Shown: piece after piece, positions 1 through 9,540 of the stretch
How positions within the stretch are numbered: position 1 is the first letter of the stretch
Layout of the letters: every line of letters begins with the position of its first letter
From: Parachitinimonas caeni
Lineage (GTDB): Bacteria > Pseudomonadota > Gammaproteobacteria > Burkholderiales > Chitinimonadaceae
Reading direction: 5' to 3'
Assembly: GCF_030129945.1 (NCBI RefSeq)
Contig: NZ_JARRAF010000028.1
Location: forward strand, 1 to 58,890
Length of the DNA: 58,890 nucleotides
Made by a program: the position numbers and the translations under genes
Notes under the pieces: model-generated
Seen by the model: only the letters and a program-made list of their open reading frames with translations
Told to the model about the DNA's origin: nothing
The model's database searches: none

Positions 1-122
<122 letters not shown>

Positions 123-190
123 CCATCAGTATAGAAACTGCGGGACGTACTGCAGGCAACATGCCGACCAGCATTCAGCCATCAGCCATG

Positions 191-232
191 AAAAATGCCC
201 GCCCCATCGTCATGGCACGATGGGGCGGGCAT
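191..232 (-). terminator. Intrinsic terminator of the MBL-fold hydrolase gene
   Basis: Perfect 16-bp stem (195-210 with 217-232, ATGCCCGCCCCATCGT and its complement) with a 6-nt loop. It is followed on the minus strand by a run of T (191-195). It lies about 40 bp past the stop of the minus-strand gene. Confidence 0.9.
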
Positions 233-270
233 CGACTGGCGCCACGCGTCAACGCGGCAACGAGAACCGC

Positions 271-1236
271 TTATTTCTTGCTCAAGTCTTTATAGGCCGC
301 CGGTACATTCAGGCCCGGATGCACCCAACCGAACAAGGCATAACCAGCAAATTCCGGCATGGCAACCTGCTTCACGGTCTGCTCCAGGCTCAGCCCCTGA
401 TCAACCGCCGTCTGAACCTGCTTGCGCACGGTATCGAGATAATTGATGTGCCAGTTCAGATCATCGCGCGTCATCGGCACGCCGTGGCCCGGCACAATGC
501 GGGCATCGGCCGGCAGGAAGGTGTGAACCCGCTTCAGCGTCTCCAGCGTGGCCACCAGATTGCCATCAAGCAGCCAGGGCAGTGCCGGTTTGGCTGCAAT
601 CACCGGGTTACCCGCCCACAGCACTTTCGATTGCGGCTCCCAGACCCACAGATCACCGCCTGTCTGGCCAAAACCGAAGTCGATCACGTCAACGGTCTTG
701 CCCCCCAGGTCCAGGCTGAGCTTGCCGCCAGCAGGCACCAGCACATCACCGCTACGGGCGCGGATCTGCTCGATTCCCCGGCCATTCCCGAAGTTCTTGA
801 TCATGAAAGCCTTGTCGTCTTCGAGATGGTTGGCAATGTAGTCTCGCGTCACCACATGCTGGACGATGCGGGTGCTGGCCGGCATGAACATATTGCCGAA
901 CGAGTGGTCACCGTGCGAACTGGTGTTGACGGCGTAAATCAGCGGCTTGCCCCCCAGCTTCTTGCTGAGATCCTGTACTTGCTGGTTCAGACGCTGATTC
1001 AGCATGGTCTCAACCAGCAAGGCGCCTTTGCTGCCCACGATCAGGCCGCCACTGGTTGCGGCTGCGCCGCCTTTCGCATTCAGCTCTTTGGCATCTTTGG
1101 CGTAGAACGCATAAACATCTGGTGCCAGCTTTTCGCTGACCATTTCGACCTTGTTGCCATCCCAGATCGGTTCGGCGGCTTGGGCCGACAGAGTAAATGC
1201 TGCAGATAGAACAGCCGAGAGTAAGGCGCGTTTCAT
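271..1236 (-). CDS. Exported metallo-beta-lactamase-fold hydrolase
   Basis: 321-residue protein with a typical Sec signal peptide (basic start, hydrophobic stretch, cleavage near AQA-AE). The MBL zinc signature is seen as SSHGDHSFGN, an HxDH-type site in the middle, with a later PGHG motif supplying another ligand. Expected to act in the periplasm as a zinc-dependent hydrolase; the substrate cannot be told. The ATG has AAGGAG upstream. The gene is divergent from a LysR regulator with about 100 bp between them, a common arrangement in which the regulator controls the enzyme gene. A strong terminator follows. Confidence 0.88.
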   Translation of the reverse strand: MKRALLSAVLSAAFTLSAQAAEPIWDGNKVEMVSEKLAPDVYAFYAKDAKELNAKGGAAATSGGLIVGSKGALLVETMLNQRLNQQVQDLSKKLGGKPLIYAVNTSSHGDHSFGNMFMPASTRIVQHVVTRDYIANHLEDDKAFMIKNFGNGRGIEQIRARSGDVLVPAGGKLSLDLGGKTVDVIDFGFGQTGGDLWVWEPQSKVLWAGNPVIAAKPALPWLLDGNLVATLETLKRVHTFLPADARIVPGHGVPMTRDDLNWHINYLDTVRKQVQTAVDQGLSLEQTVKQVAMPEFAGYALFGWVHPGLNVPAAYKDLSKK

Positions 1237-1302
1237 GATGGATCTCCTTGTTGCGTTGCAGTGTTATGAGATGGACATAGCTTACTCTTTGCATGATTGC
1301 AC

Positions 1303-1343
1303 TATAATTCGTAAATTCAGCAAACTGACTTTGCATTAATGCA
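1303..1343. promoter_or_regulatory. Putative promoter and palindrome at the LysR start
   Basis: TATAAT at 1303-1308 is a good -10 for the LysR gene, but no good -35 is seen. The perfect palindrome TGCATTAATGCA (1332-1343) overlaps the LysR start codon. A related TGCATGATTGCA-like stretch lies at 1290-1301. Together they could be autoregulatory operator sites in the divergent intergenic region. Confidence 0.4.
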
Positions 1344-2229
1344 CAGCATCAACGATCTGAACGACCTGCGCTATGTCGAGGCCGTCGTACAAGCCGGCTC
1401 ACTCTCTGGGGCAGCGCGCAAACTCGGCGTCAATCACGCCACGGTTTTCCGCCGCATCAATCAACTGGAGGCCGAGCTTGGTGTGCGGCTGTTCGAGCGC
1501 GACGACGGCCGGTATCAGGCCACCGCAGCCGGCGAGGAGCTGGCGCAGGCCGGCACCCTCATCAGCGAAGCCGCCGCCCAGGCCCTGCTCAAGGTTGCCG
1601 GGCGAGACCTGCGCCCCAGCGGCAGCGTGCGCATCACCACCACCGACAGCCTGGCACGCGGCCTGCTCAACCCGATACTGGTGCAATGTCGCCTGCAATA
1701 TCCGCAGATTCAGCTTCAGCTGCATATCGACAACGCCATGGCCAATCTCTCGAAACGCGATGCTGACATTGCGATTCGGCCCGCCCCCTCGCCTCCTGAA
1801 CATCTGATTGGCAAATGTATTGGCGAGCTGGCGTTTGCGGTATATGGCGCCCGGCCCTATCTGGCGCAATGTCCTGACACGCCCTTTGCGCAGCACGCCT
1901 GGATCGCCCTCGATGACAGCCACGGCCGTCACCGTACCCTCCGCTGGCTTGAACAAATGGTGGCGTTAGACAGCGTGGGCTATCGCATCAACAGCTTTGG
2001 CGGCATACGCGATGCGTGTAGTGCCGGCCTCGGTTTGGCGGTATTGCCTTGCTTCCTGGCAGAAGCAGAAGCCGGGTTGCAACGGGTCGGCGCTCCGCTG
2101 CCTGACTGCATGTCGGAACTTTGGCTGCTGACCCACCCCGACCTGCGCGACACCCTGCGGGTAAAAGTGATTTACCAGCTGCTTTTGCAGGCACTCTTGC
2201 AAAAGCGCGATATTTTGCGGGGAATATAA
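1339..2229 (+). CDS. LysR-family transcriptional regulator
   Basis: 296 residues. The N-terminal winged helix (residues 8-66: single-helix pattern with AARKLGVNHATVFRRINQLE) is followed by a substrate-binding domain of the periplasmic-binding fold. Length is normal for the family. It is divergently transcribed from the exported MBL hydrolase, its most likely target. The start codon lies inside a 12-bp palindrome and has no clear Shine-Dalgarno sequence, so translation may be leaderless-like or occluded by the bound regulator. The effector is unknown. Confidence 0.9.
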   Translation: MHSINDLNDLRYVEAVVQAGSLSGAARKLGVNHATVFRRINQLEAELGVRLFERDDGRYQATAAGEELAQAGTLISEAAAQALLKVAGRDLRPSGSVRITTTDSLARGLLNPILVQCRLQYPQIQLQLHIDNAMANLSKRDADIAIRPAPSPPEHLIGKCIGELAFAVYGARPYLAQCPDTPFAQHAWIALDDSHGRHRTLRWLEQMVALDSVGYRINSFGGIRDACSAGLGLAVLPCFLAEAEAGLQRVGAPLPDCMSELWLLTHPDLRDTLRVKVIYQLLLQALLQKRDILRGI

Positions 2230-2247
2230 ATATTCAATCCAGGCCAA

Positions 2248-2865
2248 TCAGATCACTCCGGCATTGATACGATCAATGCGATACACCACCGATTCGCCCA
2301 ATCCCCTCAATGGCTGAATTTGCATGAAGTGCGCGCATTCGCATGAAAAGAAATAGCGCGACATTGCTGAAACCGGAATATTCATCATTACCCCCAGAAT
2401 ATGCTCGATCGTGCCGCCGTGGCAGACAATCAGCCGGTTATATTCCGGTTTGTTTTGAATTTCGGCTTCCAGGCCCGAAAACCAGTTTGCCACCCTTAAA
2501 CGGTGCGCCGCTACCGATTCCACTCCCTGAATCACCGCATTCGTGTGCCAATAACCTTGCAATTGAATATCCTGGCATTGTTTCAGCGTAATCGGGCTGG
2601 ATGGCATGAAATTTCTCTCTGCCAGATGATCGATTATTTGTATCGACACCCCGGTATTCTCTGCCATTACCCCGGCAGTCTGAAATGCGCGCAGAATTGG
2701 GCTGCTGTATATTTCATCAATTTTTATCTGGCTAAACATCGCTGCCAACTGCTGCGCCTGCTGCCAGCCATATTCTGAAAGGCGGTTTTCTTCGTCGGGA
2801 ATCAAATAATCCTCCGGGCCCAGTAACTCGCCCAGAGGTTCAGCATGTCTGATCAGATAAATCAT
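2248..2865 (-). CDS. Histidine phosphatase family protein
   Basis: 205-residue protein starting MIYLIRHAEP. The RHA motif (phospho-accepting histidine) lies at the N-terminus and a second histidine is in VCHGGTIEHIL near residue 160, as in the phosphoglycerate mutase-like/SixA superfamily. The ATG at 2865 is chosen over a longer frame because the catalytic RHA sits a few residues from it, as in the family, and GAGAG lies just upstream. The substrate (a phosphorylated protein or small molecule) cannot be predicted. Its stop lies 18 bp from the LysR stop (convergent). Confidence 0.85.
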   Translation of the reverse strand: MIYLIRHAEPLGELLGPEDYLIPDEENRLSEYGWQQAQQLAAMFSQIKIDEIYSSPILRAFQTAGVMAENTGVSIQIIDHLAERNFMPSSPITLKQCQDIQLQGYWHTNAVIQGVESVAAHRLRVANWFSGLEAEIQNKPEYNRLIVCHGGTIEHILGVMMNIPVSAMSRYFFSCECAHFMQIQPLRGLGESVVYRIDRINAGVI

Positions 2866-3501
2866 TGTTCTCTCACTGTGTCGTGGCAGCGCTTCCTGCC
2901 CCGTCGGCCTGACGCATGCCGCACAGGCATTGGCCGGCCAGCAATCCGCCCAGCCCACCCCGGTTGAATTCACTCAAATTTCTAGCACGAAAATTGCGCA
3001 AGCATTGCAGTATGCCGCAATCAGTTAAGTAATACCCAATTACGACAAAATGATCAGATAGATTTAATAACCATAATTATTCTATCGATTTTTTATACAG
3101 GAAAACCCGTAAAATCGCGTAAAAAGCTACCGTTTAGCACGCGATATCGACCGCTTATCCAGCAAATTCCTAATCACATTGACTGACAATGTTCAACAGT
3201 CCAACAATATAAGCAACCTCTGATTCACTTCCGGCAAAAACCTTTTTATCGCATCCGGTAAATCGCGATAACGTTGCCGCCACCCTGTTGATGAGGCTTA
3301 TCCATTCACTCGCCCCACTCCCGCCAATTGATGGCCGATGGGTAAAAGCACTTTATTGCATTTTGATAAATCATTTACCTGCAAGCGAGTCAGCACAGAT
3401 TTTTCCAGCCAAAGATAATGCGGGTTCAAACTTTAATTGATATGCCATGCAGAGACACACGCTGTAATTATTTTCTGCCGTCCTAAATCAGGAGATCCAT
3501 C
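2866..3501. other. Intergenic region, no gene seen
   Basis: 636 bp between divergent genes, AT-rich around 3030-3130 with several A/T runs. No convincing ORF, tRNA or strong hairpin. It should hold the promoters of both flanking genes, but I cannot identify them with confidence. AGGAG just before 3502 is the ribosome binding site of the next gene. Confidence 0.5.
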
Positions 3502-4269
3502 ATGACTACTGAAGTTTATACGGGTTATCGCCATATTTCCGATCAGGTATTGCAGGAGCTGGCAGATCGTCACCGCTGGATTGTCGAGCCGATTTTCCGG
3601 GCCAGCAGTTATGTCCGCAAAATGCCATTTTTTGAATTTGTGCAAGGCATGCGTTCGCATCACGACTTCAAGCCTGCCGCCTTGCAGCTGTATCACCACT
3701 CCGCCACGTTTCCGAAAGTCATGGGCTTGATGCTGGGCCTGACCCCGATGTCCGAGAATCACATGATGCCTTTCTACGCCGAGCATGCTTTTGGCGAGGG
3801 GCCGCATCATCGCATGCTGTTCGACTGGATGCTGCACAACGGGGTGATTCTTGGCGAAGAAGAGGTGCGGCGCGTCATTCCAACCGTCGAGACCAATGCC
3901 TGCGTCAATCTCGCTTATCAGATGGCCATCGAACAGGATCGCGACAAATGGCTGGTCGCGCTCAATTGCGGTATCGAGCGCTGCTCGAACGACTTCTTCA
4001 AGGTGGTCGCACCGAAGATGTATGAGCTTGGCGTTGGCCATGCCTATTTTGATGTACACGTTGAAGCCGACGAGCACCACAGCATCATGGGGCTCGATCA
4101 CATCCACACCGATCTGAGCGCCGAGCGGCAGCGGGTGCTGATTGCCAAAGCGCTCGAAGGCATCACGCTGTGGGCCGCCATGCTGCATTCGTGGATCGGC
4201 ATCACTGCGGTACCGGCCTTTGACCTCGATGGCATGCCGATCAAACGCGCCACACTGACTTGCCATTGA
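3502..4269 (+). CDS. Haem-oxygenase-like diiron (HDO-type) protein
   Basis: 255-residue, helix-rich, His/Glu-rich cytosolic protein. The C-terminal helix shows HVEADEHH with H186, D190 and H193, the HxxxDxxH pattern of haem-oxygenase-like diiron oxidases (the UndA, CADD, SznF group). Candidate N-terminal ligands are E94/E99 with H102 or H103, and E159 may supply the third carboxylate. Members activate O2 for oxidative cleavage or N-oxygenation of amino-acid or fatty-acid-derived substrates. No biosynthetic partners are adjacent, so the substrate is unknown. It is a single-gene unit with an AGGAG ribosome binding site and its own terminator. The fold assignment is inference from motif and length. 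Confidence 0.65.
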   Translation: MTTEVYTGYRHISDQVLQELADRHRWIVEPIFRASSYVRKMPFFEFVQGMRSHHDFKPAALQLYHHSATFPKVMGLMLGLTPMSENHMMPFYAEHAFGEGPHHRMLFDWMLHNGVILGEEEVRRVIPTVETNACVNLAYQMAIEQDRDKWLVALNCGIERCSNDFFKVVAPKMYELGVGHAYFDVHVEADEHHSIMGLDHIHTDLSAERQRVLIAKALEGITLWAAMLHSWIGITAVPAFDLDGMPIKRATLTCH

Positions 4270-4396
4270 ACCGATGGCATCCGGCATTGCTGAGGTTTTC
4301 ATGCAGGCAATTGATTTCAAATGGGGAATTCAAACCCGCAATCTAAAAATTACATTTAAAAATCATTTAGTTATCTAGAAAGCTCCAGCAGCACCC

Positions 4397-4439
4397 AGGC
4401 AGATTGCGCAGCCACCTCCCTCGCAGTCTGCCTTTTTTG
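4397..4439 (+). terminator. Intrinsic terminator after the HDO-type gene
   Basis: AGGCAGA...TCTGCCT stem with a short inner GCG/CGC pairing, followed by six T (4433-4438). Confidence 0.7.
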
Positions 4440-4480
4440 CTTGGGCAGCCATGCGGCATACCGCGACTGGCGTATTTCTT

Positions 4481-4501
4481 AAATGTTATGTTATAACATT
4501 T
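4481..4501 (+). promoter_or_regulatory. Zur-type operator
   Basis: The inverted repeat AATGTTATGTTATAACATT, flanked by A and T, closely matches the known proteobacterial Zur box (core ATGTTATA-N-TATAACAT). It lies 30 bp upstream of a COG0523 GTPase gene, a common member of Zur regulons. Repression when zinc is plentiful is inferred. Confidence 0.8.
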
Positions 4502-4531
4502 ACATTCCACCACTGATGAGGATCAGCCAGC

Positions 4532-5749
4532 ATGCAAGCGCCCGCCAGTCACTCCCGCCTGCCCGTCACAGTCCTGTCCGGCTTTCTGGGTGCCGGCAAG
4601 ACCACCTTGCTCAACCACATCCTGCATAACCGCGAAGGCCTGCGGGTGGCCGTTATCGTCAACGATATGTCCGAGGTCAATATCGACGCCCAATTGGTGC
4701 GCGATGGCGGGGCAGCCCTGTCCAGGGCCGAGGAAAAACTGGTAGAGATGAGCAATGGCTGCATTTGCTGCACCCTGCGTGAAGACCTGCTGCGAGAGAT
4801 CCGGGCGATGGCGCAAGCCGGCCGGTTTGACTATCTGCTGATCGAATCAACCGGCATTTCCGAGCCGCTGCCGGTGGCCGAGACATTTACCTTCTGTGAT
4901 GACGCCGGCCAGAGTCTGGCAGACATCGCACGGCTGGATACCCTGGTAACCGTCGTCGATGCCTTCAACTTTCTGCATGACTACCGCAGCGAAGACCTGC
5001 TGGCCGAGCGTGGCCATATCGCAGCAGAAGGTGATGATCGCTCGCTGGTGGATCTGCTGGTGGAGCAGATTGAATTCTGCGATGTGCTGGTGCTCAACAA
5101 GACCGATCTGGTCAGCGCCAACGAGTTGGCATGGCTCAACGCCACGCTGCGGGCACTCAATCCGCGCGCCAGAATCCTGCATAGCGAATTTGGCAAGGTG
5201 TCACCCGAGCAGATTCTGAATACCGGGCTGTTCGACTTTGAAACCGCTGCCGAAGCGCCCGGCTGGTTACAAACCTTGCGGGGCGAACACCCTCCCGAAA
5301 CCGAGACGTATCAGATCAGCAGCTTTGTTTACCGGGCCCGCCGGCCGTTTCACCCCGGCCGTTTCTGGGCGCTGATCCACCGCGAATGGCCGGGCGTCAT
5401 CCGCTCGAAAGGCTATTTCTGGCTGGCAAACCGGCCGCAGTTTGTGGGCAGCTGGTCGCAGGCCGGGCTGGTATCGCGTTACGGCGCTGCCGGACTATGG
5501 TGGGCCAGCGTGCCGCGCCGCGACTGGCCGGAAGACGCCGAAGCCGTCGAGGCCATCGAAGCCGCCTGGCACCCGCACTACGGGGATCGCCATCAGGAAA
5601 TCGTGCTGATCGGGGTGGGTTTGAATCAAGCAACCCTGATCGCCCAGTTTGACGCCTGCCTGATGACCGACGCCGAACTCACCCAAACCACTGCACTCGA
5701 CGACCCCTTCCCGCTCTGGGACACCGAAGCATGGCAGGAGGCGGCCTGA
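4532..5749 (+). CDS. COG0523 (CobW/ZigA-like) GTP-dependent metal chaperone
   Basis: 405-residue G3E-family GTPase. Walker [10 protein letters not shown] at about residues 17-25, the family metal-binding CxCC motif (GCICC, C77-C80), then NKTD near 185 for guanine recognition and a C-terminal CobW_C domain with a His-containing [11 protein letters not shown] segment. COG0523 proteins move metal ions, often zinc, to client enzymes. The Zur box just upstream argues for a role in zinc limitation, as for ZigA/ZagA. The start with MQAP is the first ATG after the operator. It ends 16 bp from the convergent panE-like gene. Confidence 0.9.
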   Translation: MQAPASHSRLPVTVLSGFLGAGKTTLLNHILHNREGLRVAVIVNDMSEVNIDAQLVRDGGAALSRAEEKLVEMSNGCICCTLREDLLREIRAMAQAGRFDYLLIESTGISEPLPVAETFTFCDDAGQSLADIARLDTLVTVVDAFNFLHDYRSEDLLAERGHIAAEGDDRSLVDLLVEQIEFCDVLVLNKTDLVSANELAWLNATLRALNPRARILHSEFGKVSPEQILNTGLFDFETAAEAPGWLQTLRGEHPPETETYQISSFVYRARRPFHPGRFWALIHREWPGVIRSKGYFWLANRPQFVGSWSQAGLVSRYGAAGLWWASVPRRDWPEDAEAVEAIEAAWHPHYGDRHQEIVLIGVGLNQATLIAQFDACLMTDAELTQTTALDDPFPLWDTEAWQEAA

Positions 5750-5765
5750 ACGCCAGAGCCTAGGC

Positions 5766-6773
5766 TCACCCTTCCAGCAACTGCCTGGGCAACAGGCTGG
5801 GCGAGCCGTGGGCCTCGGCCTCGGCTTTACGGATGGCGGCAACGATGCGGGTGGCAATGGGTGCCGGGCGGTTGAGGGTGCGGGCCAGGGCGATGACAGC
5901 ACCTTGCAGATAGTCGATTTCGGTCAGCCGGCCTTGCTGCAGGTCTTCCCACATTGACGAGCGGGCCTCCGGGTCTATCTTCAGCATCCGGCCCGCCACC
6001 AGCCGGAACAAGGGGGTGGGCAGCCGCAGAATGTAAGGAATTGCCCAGGGCGGCACCTTCTCGATGGTGGCCGGCTGAATGCCGGCCGCCTTCAGCAGAT
6101 CAAGCGCTTCCCGCATCGAGGCCGCCAGCAGGCGACGCCAGGCCGGATGCGAGAGTTCCTGCACCAGTGGCACCCCGCTGAGCGCGTTCAGTGCATTGTT
6201 GAGGTTGATCAGCAGCTTTCCCCACATCACCGCCGACATATCGGCATGCGAAGCAACCGGGAGTCCCTCAACCTGTAGCGCCTGCGCCAGCCCTTCACAA
6301 GCGGCATCGACAAGCAGCGAGCCACCGGTCCCCCGGTGAAACCGTCCCCCTTCGAGCTGCACCACATTGAACGGCACCATGCCGCCGTAGGCAGTCTGCT
6401 GAAAGATCAGGCTGCGCAGCACATCGGTATTGCCCACGCCATTTTGCAGACTGACGATCACCGCGCCGCGCGCCGCATTGCGGGCAATGGTGCTGGCGAT
6501 CGTGGCCGTGCCCGAGCTTTTGACGGTCACCAGAATCAGATCGGCCGTGGCCAGGCAACCGGGGTCGGTCGCCAGCGCCATATCCCCCGCCGCGATGCGC
6601 CGGTCGCGGCCTTCAAAATCAGTCAGGCGCAGGCCGTGGCGTTGAATGATGTCAGCCATTCGCGGCCGCACCAGCAAAGTCACCGGACGGTTGGCGAGTC
6701 GTAAACACCCCCCGACATAACAGCCGACACTGCCGGCGCCAGCAATCACGATGCGGGGATTGGGTTTCAGCAT
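5766..6773 (-). CDS. 2-dehydropantoate 2-reductase (ketopantoate reductase family)
   Basis: 335 residues. N-terminal Rossmann motif GAGSVGCYVGG (residues 12-22) binds NADPH; the C-terminal ApbA_C helical domain holds the conserved K (WGKLLINLNNALNALSG). The family enzyme reduces ketopantoate to pantoate for coenzyme A synthesis. Several paralogues per genome are usual, so this may act on another 2-oxo acid; I therefore do not assign panE. It is divergent from iorA with an 87-bp gap. The nearby coaD at 28.5 kb is too far away to imply co-regulation. Confidence 0.85.
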   Translation of the reverse strand: MLKPNPRIVIAGAGSVGCYVGGCLRLANRPVTLLVRPRMADIIQRHGLRLTDFEGRDRRIAAGDMALATDPGCLATADLILVTVKSSGTATIASTIARNAARGAVIVSLQNGVGNTDVLRSLIFQQTAYGGMVPFNVVQLEGGRFHRGTGGSLLVDAACEGLAQALQVEGLPVASHADMSAVMWGKLLINLNNALNALSGVPLVQELSHPAWRRLLAASMREALDLLKAAGIQPATIEKVPPWAIPYILRLPTPLFRLVAGRMLKIDPEARSSMWEDLQQGRLTEIDYLQGAVIALARTLNRPAPIATRIVAAIRKAEAEAHGSPSLLPRQLLEG

Positions 6774-6860
6774 GGGTAAACCACTAAGCGCAGATTCATT
6801 GCTTGAAAGTCAAAGTCCAGTAGTCCAGAACAAACAGCATAGCTGCTGAGGAGGCCCTCT

Positions 6861-7322
6861 ATGAAGATCAAGGTAAACGGCAAAAGCCGAAATGTCGATG
6901 CCAGCCCCGATACCCCCCTGCTGTGGGTGCTGCGCGATGAGCTGGAAATGACCGGCACCAAGTTTGGTTGCGGCATGGCGCTTTGCGGTGCCTGCACGGT
7001 CTGGGTGAATGGCCAGCCGACGCGCTCGTGCATCACACCGGTATCAGCCGTGGGCACTGCCAGTGTAACTACCATCGAAGGTCTGCAGGGCCGCGCCGCC
7101 AGCGCCGTACAGATGGCCTGGGAAAAACTCGATGTCGTGCAATGCGGCTACTGCCAGAGCGGTCAGGTGATGGCGGCCACCGCCTTGCTGATGAAAAACG
7201 GCAAGCCGACCGACGCCGACATCGACGCCGCCATGAGCGGCAACGTCTGCCGCTGCGCCACCTACCAGCGCATTCGCGCCGCTATCCACGAAGCCGCCAA
7301 GATCATGGGAGGCAAAGCATGA
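6861..7322 (+). CDS. iorA: Molybdenum hydroxylase small subunit, two [2Fe-2S] clusters (IorA-like)
   Basis: 153 residues. The N-terminal plant-type ferredoxin domain has [12 protein letters not shown] (residues about 38-49) and the C-terminal helical domain has CGYCQSG and [10 protein letters not shown], the second [2Fe-2S] site of the xanthine oxidase family. It passes electrons from the molybdenum subunit to an acceptor. GAGGAGG lies before the ATG. It overlaps the next gene by 4 bp (ATGA), indicating translational coupling. The name follows isoquinoline 1-oxidoreductase; the real substrate may be an aldehyde or N-heterocycle. Confidence 0.9.
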   Translation: MKIKVNGKSRNVDASPDTPLLWVLRDELEMTGTKFGCGMALCGACTVWVNGQPTRSCITPVSAVGTASVTTIEGLQGRAASAVQMAWEKLDVVQCGYCQSGQVMAATALLMKNGKPTDADIDAAMSGNVCRCATYQRIRAAIHEAAKIMGGKA

Positions 7323-9481
7323 GCGCCGAACTCAGCCGCCGCGATTTTCTGAAAGCCAGTGCCACCGTTACTGGCGGTCTTTCCCTGGCGTTCTGGCTGC
7401 CGGGCACCGCCGAAGCCATCAATACCGACCAGTTCAAACCCAACGCCTTTATCAAGATCGAAGCCGACAACAGCGTCACCGTCATCTCGAAGCACCTGGA
7501 AATGGGCCAGGGTGTCTACACCGGCCTCGCCACCATCGTGGCCGAAGAGCTTGATGCCGACTGGAGCCAGATCAAGATCGAAGGCGCCCCGGCCGACGCC
7601 CGCCGCTACAACAACCTGCACTGGGGCCCAGCCCAGGGCACGGGCGGCAGCAGCTCCATCGCCAACTCCTACATGCAGCTACGCCAGGCTGGCGCCACGG
7701 CCCGCGCCATGCTGGTCAGCGCTGCGGCTGAAGCCTGGAAGGTGCCGGCAGAAGCCATTACCGTCGAGCGCGGTACCCTCAGCCACCCCCCTAGCGGCAA
7801 AAAGGCAAAGTTTGGTGACTTCGTCAGCCAGGCGCTACGCCAGCCGGTGCCCGAGAAAGTCGCGCTGAAAGACCCCAAAGACTTCAAGCTGATCGGCAAA
7901 CACGCCCCGCGCAAAGACAGCCGCGCCAAAACAACCGGCCGCGCCCGTTACACCCAAGACGTAAAAATGCCGGGCCTGCAAACCGCCCTCGTCATCCACC
8001 CGCCCCGCTTCGGCAGCAAGGTTAAAAGCTTCGATGCCAGCGCCGCCAAACCGATGAAGGGCGTATTCGACGTCGTACAGATCCCCTCCGGCATTGCCGT
8101 ACTCGCCAAAGATTTCTGGACCGCCAAACAAGCCCGCGACCAGGTAAAAGTCGAGTGGGACGACAGCAACGCCATGACGCAAGGCACTGCCGAACTACTG
8201 GCCGAATACCGCGAGCTGGCCAAACAAGACGGATTAGTCGCCCCCGGCAAGCGCGGTGATGTCGATGCCGCACTGGCCAAGGCCGCCAAGGTGATCAACG
8301 CCGAATTCCTCTTCCCCTACCTCGCCCACGCTGCGATGGAGCCGATGAACTGCGTGGTCAAACTCAGTGCCGACCAATGCGAAGTCTGGAACGGCGAGCA
8401 GCTGCACACCGGCGACCAATACGCCCTGGCACAAATCACCGGCCTCAAACCCGAGCAGATCAAGATCAATATGCTGTTTGCCGGCGGCAGCTTTGGCCGT
8501 CGTGCCAACCCGGTATCTGACTACGTACGCGAAGCGGCCAGCATTGCCAAGGCTATCGACGGCAAGGCGCCGGTCAAACTGGTCTGGACCCGCGAAGACG
8601 ATATGCGTGGCGGCCACTACCGGCCGTTCTACCTACACGCCCTCAGCGTAGGGCTGGATGAACGCGGCCAGCCAATCGCCTGGAAACAGCGCATCGTCGG
8701 CCAGTCGATCATGGCTGGCACACCGTTCGAGAGCTTCGCCGTGAAGAACGGCATCGACAGCACGTCGGTTGAAGGCGCGGCCAATCTCGCTTATGGCATT
8801 GCCAACCTGCAAGTTGACCTGCACTCGCCCAAGCATGCCGTGCCCGTGCAGTGGTGGCGCTCGGTCGGCCACACCCATACCGGCTTTTCAACCGAAGTGA
8901 TGATCGACATGGCCGCCCATGCCGCCTCGCTCGACCCGGTGGCCTACCGGCTGGCCCTGCTGCAAGACCACCCGCGCCATAGCGCCGTGCTCAAGCTCGC
9001 CGCCGACAAAGCCGGCTGGACCAAACCGCTGGCCCCCGGCAAAGCCGGCGAAAAACGCGGCCGGGGCGTGGCCGTGCATGAATCATTCAACACCGTGGTC
9101 GCACAGGTGGCCGAAATCACCGTCAAGGCCGATGGCAGCTTCAAGGTCGATCGGGTCGTGTGCGCCGTCGATTGCGGCGTGGTCATCAACCCCGACAACG
9201 TGCGCGCCCAAATGGAAGGCGGCATCGGCTTCGGCCTGGGCGCCGCCCTGCACGACGCCATCACCCTCAAGGCCGGCGCCCCCGAACAATCCAACTTCCA
9301 CGACTACCCGGCCCTGCGCATCAACGAAATGCCGCAGATCGAAGTCCACATCATCCCCTCCACCACCAACCCCACCGGCGTGGGCGAACCCGGCGTCCCA
9401 CCCATTGCCCCGGCAGTAGCGAATGCCTTGGCCGCCGCAACGGGGAAACGGGTGTTTGAGTTGCCGATGGGGCGGGGGTAA
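7319..9481 (+). CDS. iorB: Molybdopterin-binding large subunit (IorB-like), Tat-exported
   Basis: 720 residues from the ATG overlapping the iorA stop; a longer upstream reading frame has no support. A twin-arginine signal ([15 protein letters not shown]) at the N-terminus implies folding with cofactor in the cytoplasm and export. Molybdopterin-binding and active-site regions are seen: GGSFGRR near the centre and [13 protein letters not shown] near the C-terminus with the catalytic Glu. Electron acceptors for this subfamily are usually periplasmic cytochromes, but none is encoded here. The maturation genes xdhC and mocA-like follow only after an inserted AIPR gene. Substrate unresolved (aldehydes or N-heterocycles). 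Confidence 0.9.
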   Translation: MSAELSRRDFLKASATVTGGLSLAFWLPGTAEAINTDQFKPNAFIKIEADNSVTVISKHLEMGQGVYTGLATIVAEELDADWSQIKIEGAPADARRYNNLHWGPAQGTGGSSSIANSYMQLRQAGATARAMLVSAAAEAWKVPAEAITVERGTLSHPPSGKKAKFGDFVSQALRQPVPEKVALKDPKDFKLIGKHAPRKDSRAKTTGRARYTQDVKMPGLQTALVIHPPRFGSKVKSFDASAAKPMKGVFDVVQIPSGIAVLAKDFWTAKQARDQVKVEWDDSNAMTQGTAELLAEYRELAKQDGLVAPGKRGDVDAALAKAAKVINAEFLFPYLAHAAMEPMNCVVKLSADQCEVWNGEQLHTGDQYALAQITGLKPEQIKINMLFAGGSFGRRANPVSDYVREAASIAKAIDGKAPVKLVWTREDDMRGGHYRPFYLHALSVGLDERGQPIAWKQRIVGQSIMAGTPFESFAVKNGIDSTSVEGAANLAYGIANLQVDLHSPKHAVPVQWWRSVGHTHTGFSTEVMIDMAAHAASLDPVAYRLALLQDHPRHSAVLKLAADKAGWTKPLAPGKAGEKRGRGVAVHESFNTVVAQVAEITVKADGSFKVDRVVCAVDCGVVINPDNVRAQMEGGIGFGLGAALHDAITLKAGAPEQSNFHDYPALRINEMPQIEVHIIPSTTNPTGVGEPGVPPIAPAVANALAAATGKRVFELPMGRG

Positions 9482-9540
9482 AGCACAAGCACATGATTTA
9501 ACAGGCAAGCTCCTGAGTTGCAGATCTTGCAGATTCAAAG

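Noticed and set aside
220-1209. Long plus-strand ORF (329 codons) opposite the MBL hydrolase
   Set aside because: It mirrors a real gene with signal peptide, motifs, ribosome binding site and terminator on the other strand; the translation has no recognisable domain.
3433-4320. Long minus-strand ORF opposite the HDO-type gene
   Set aside because: Antisense shadow of a gene with metal motifs and a good ribosome binding site.
5747-5764. CCAGAGCCTAGGCTC between the convergent COG0523 and panE-like genes as another element edge
   Set aside because: Only the palindromic core AGCCTAGGCT matches; GTCAAC is missing, so it could be chance.
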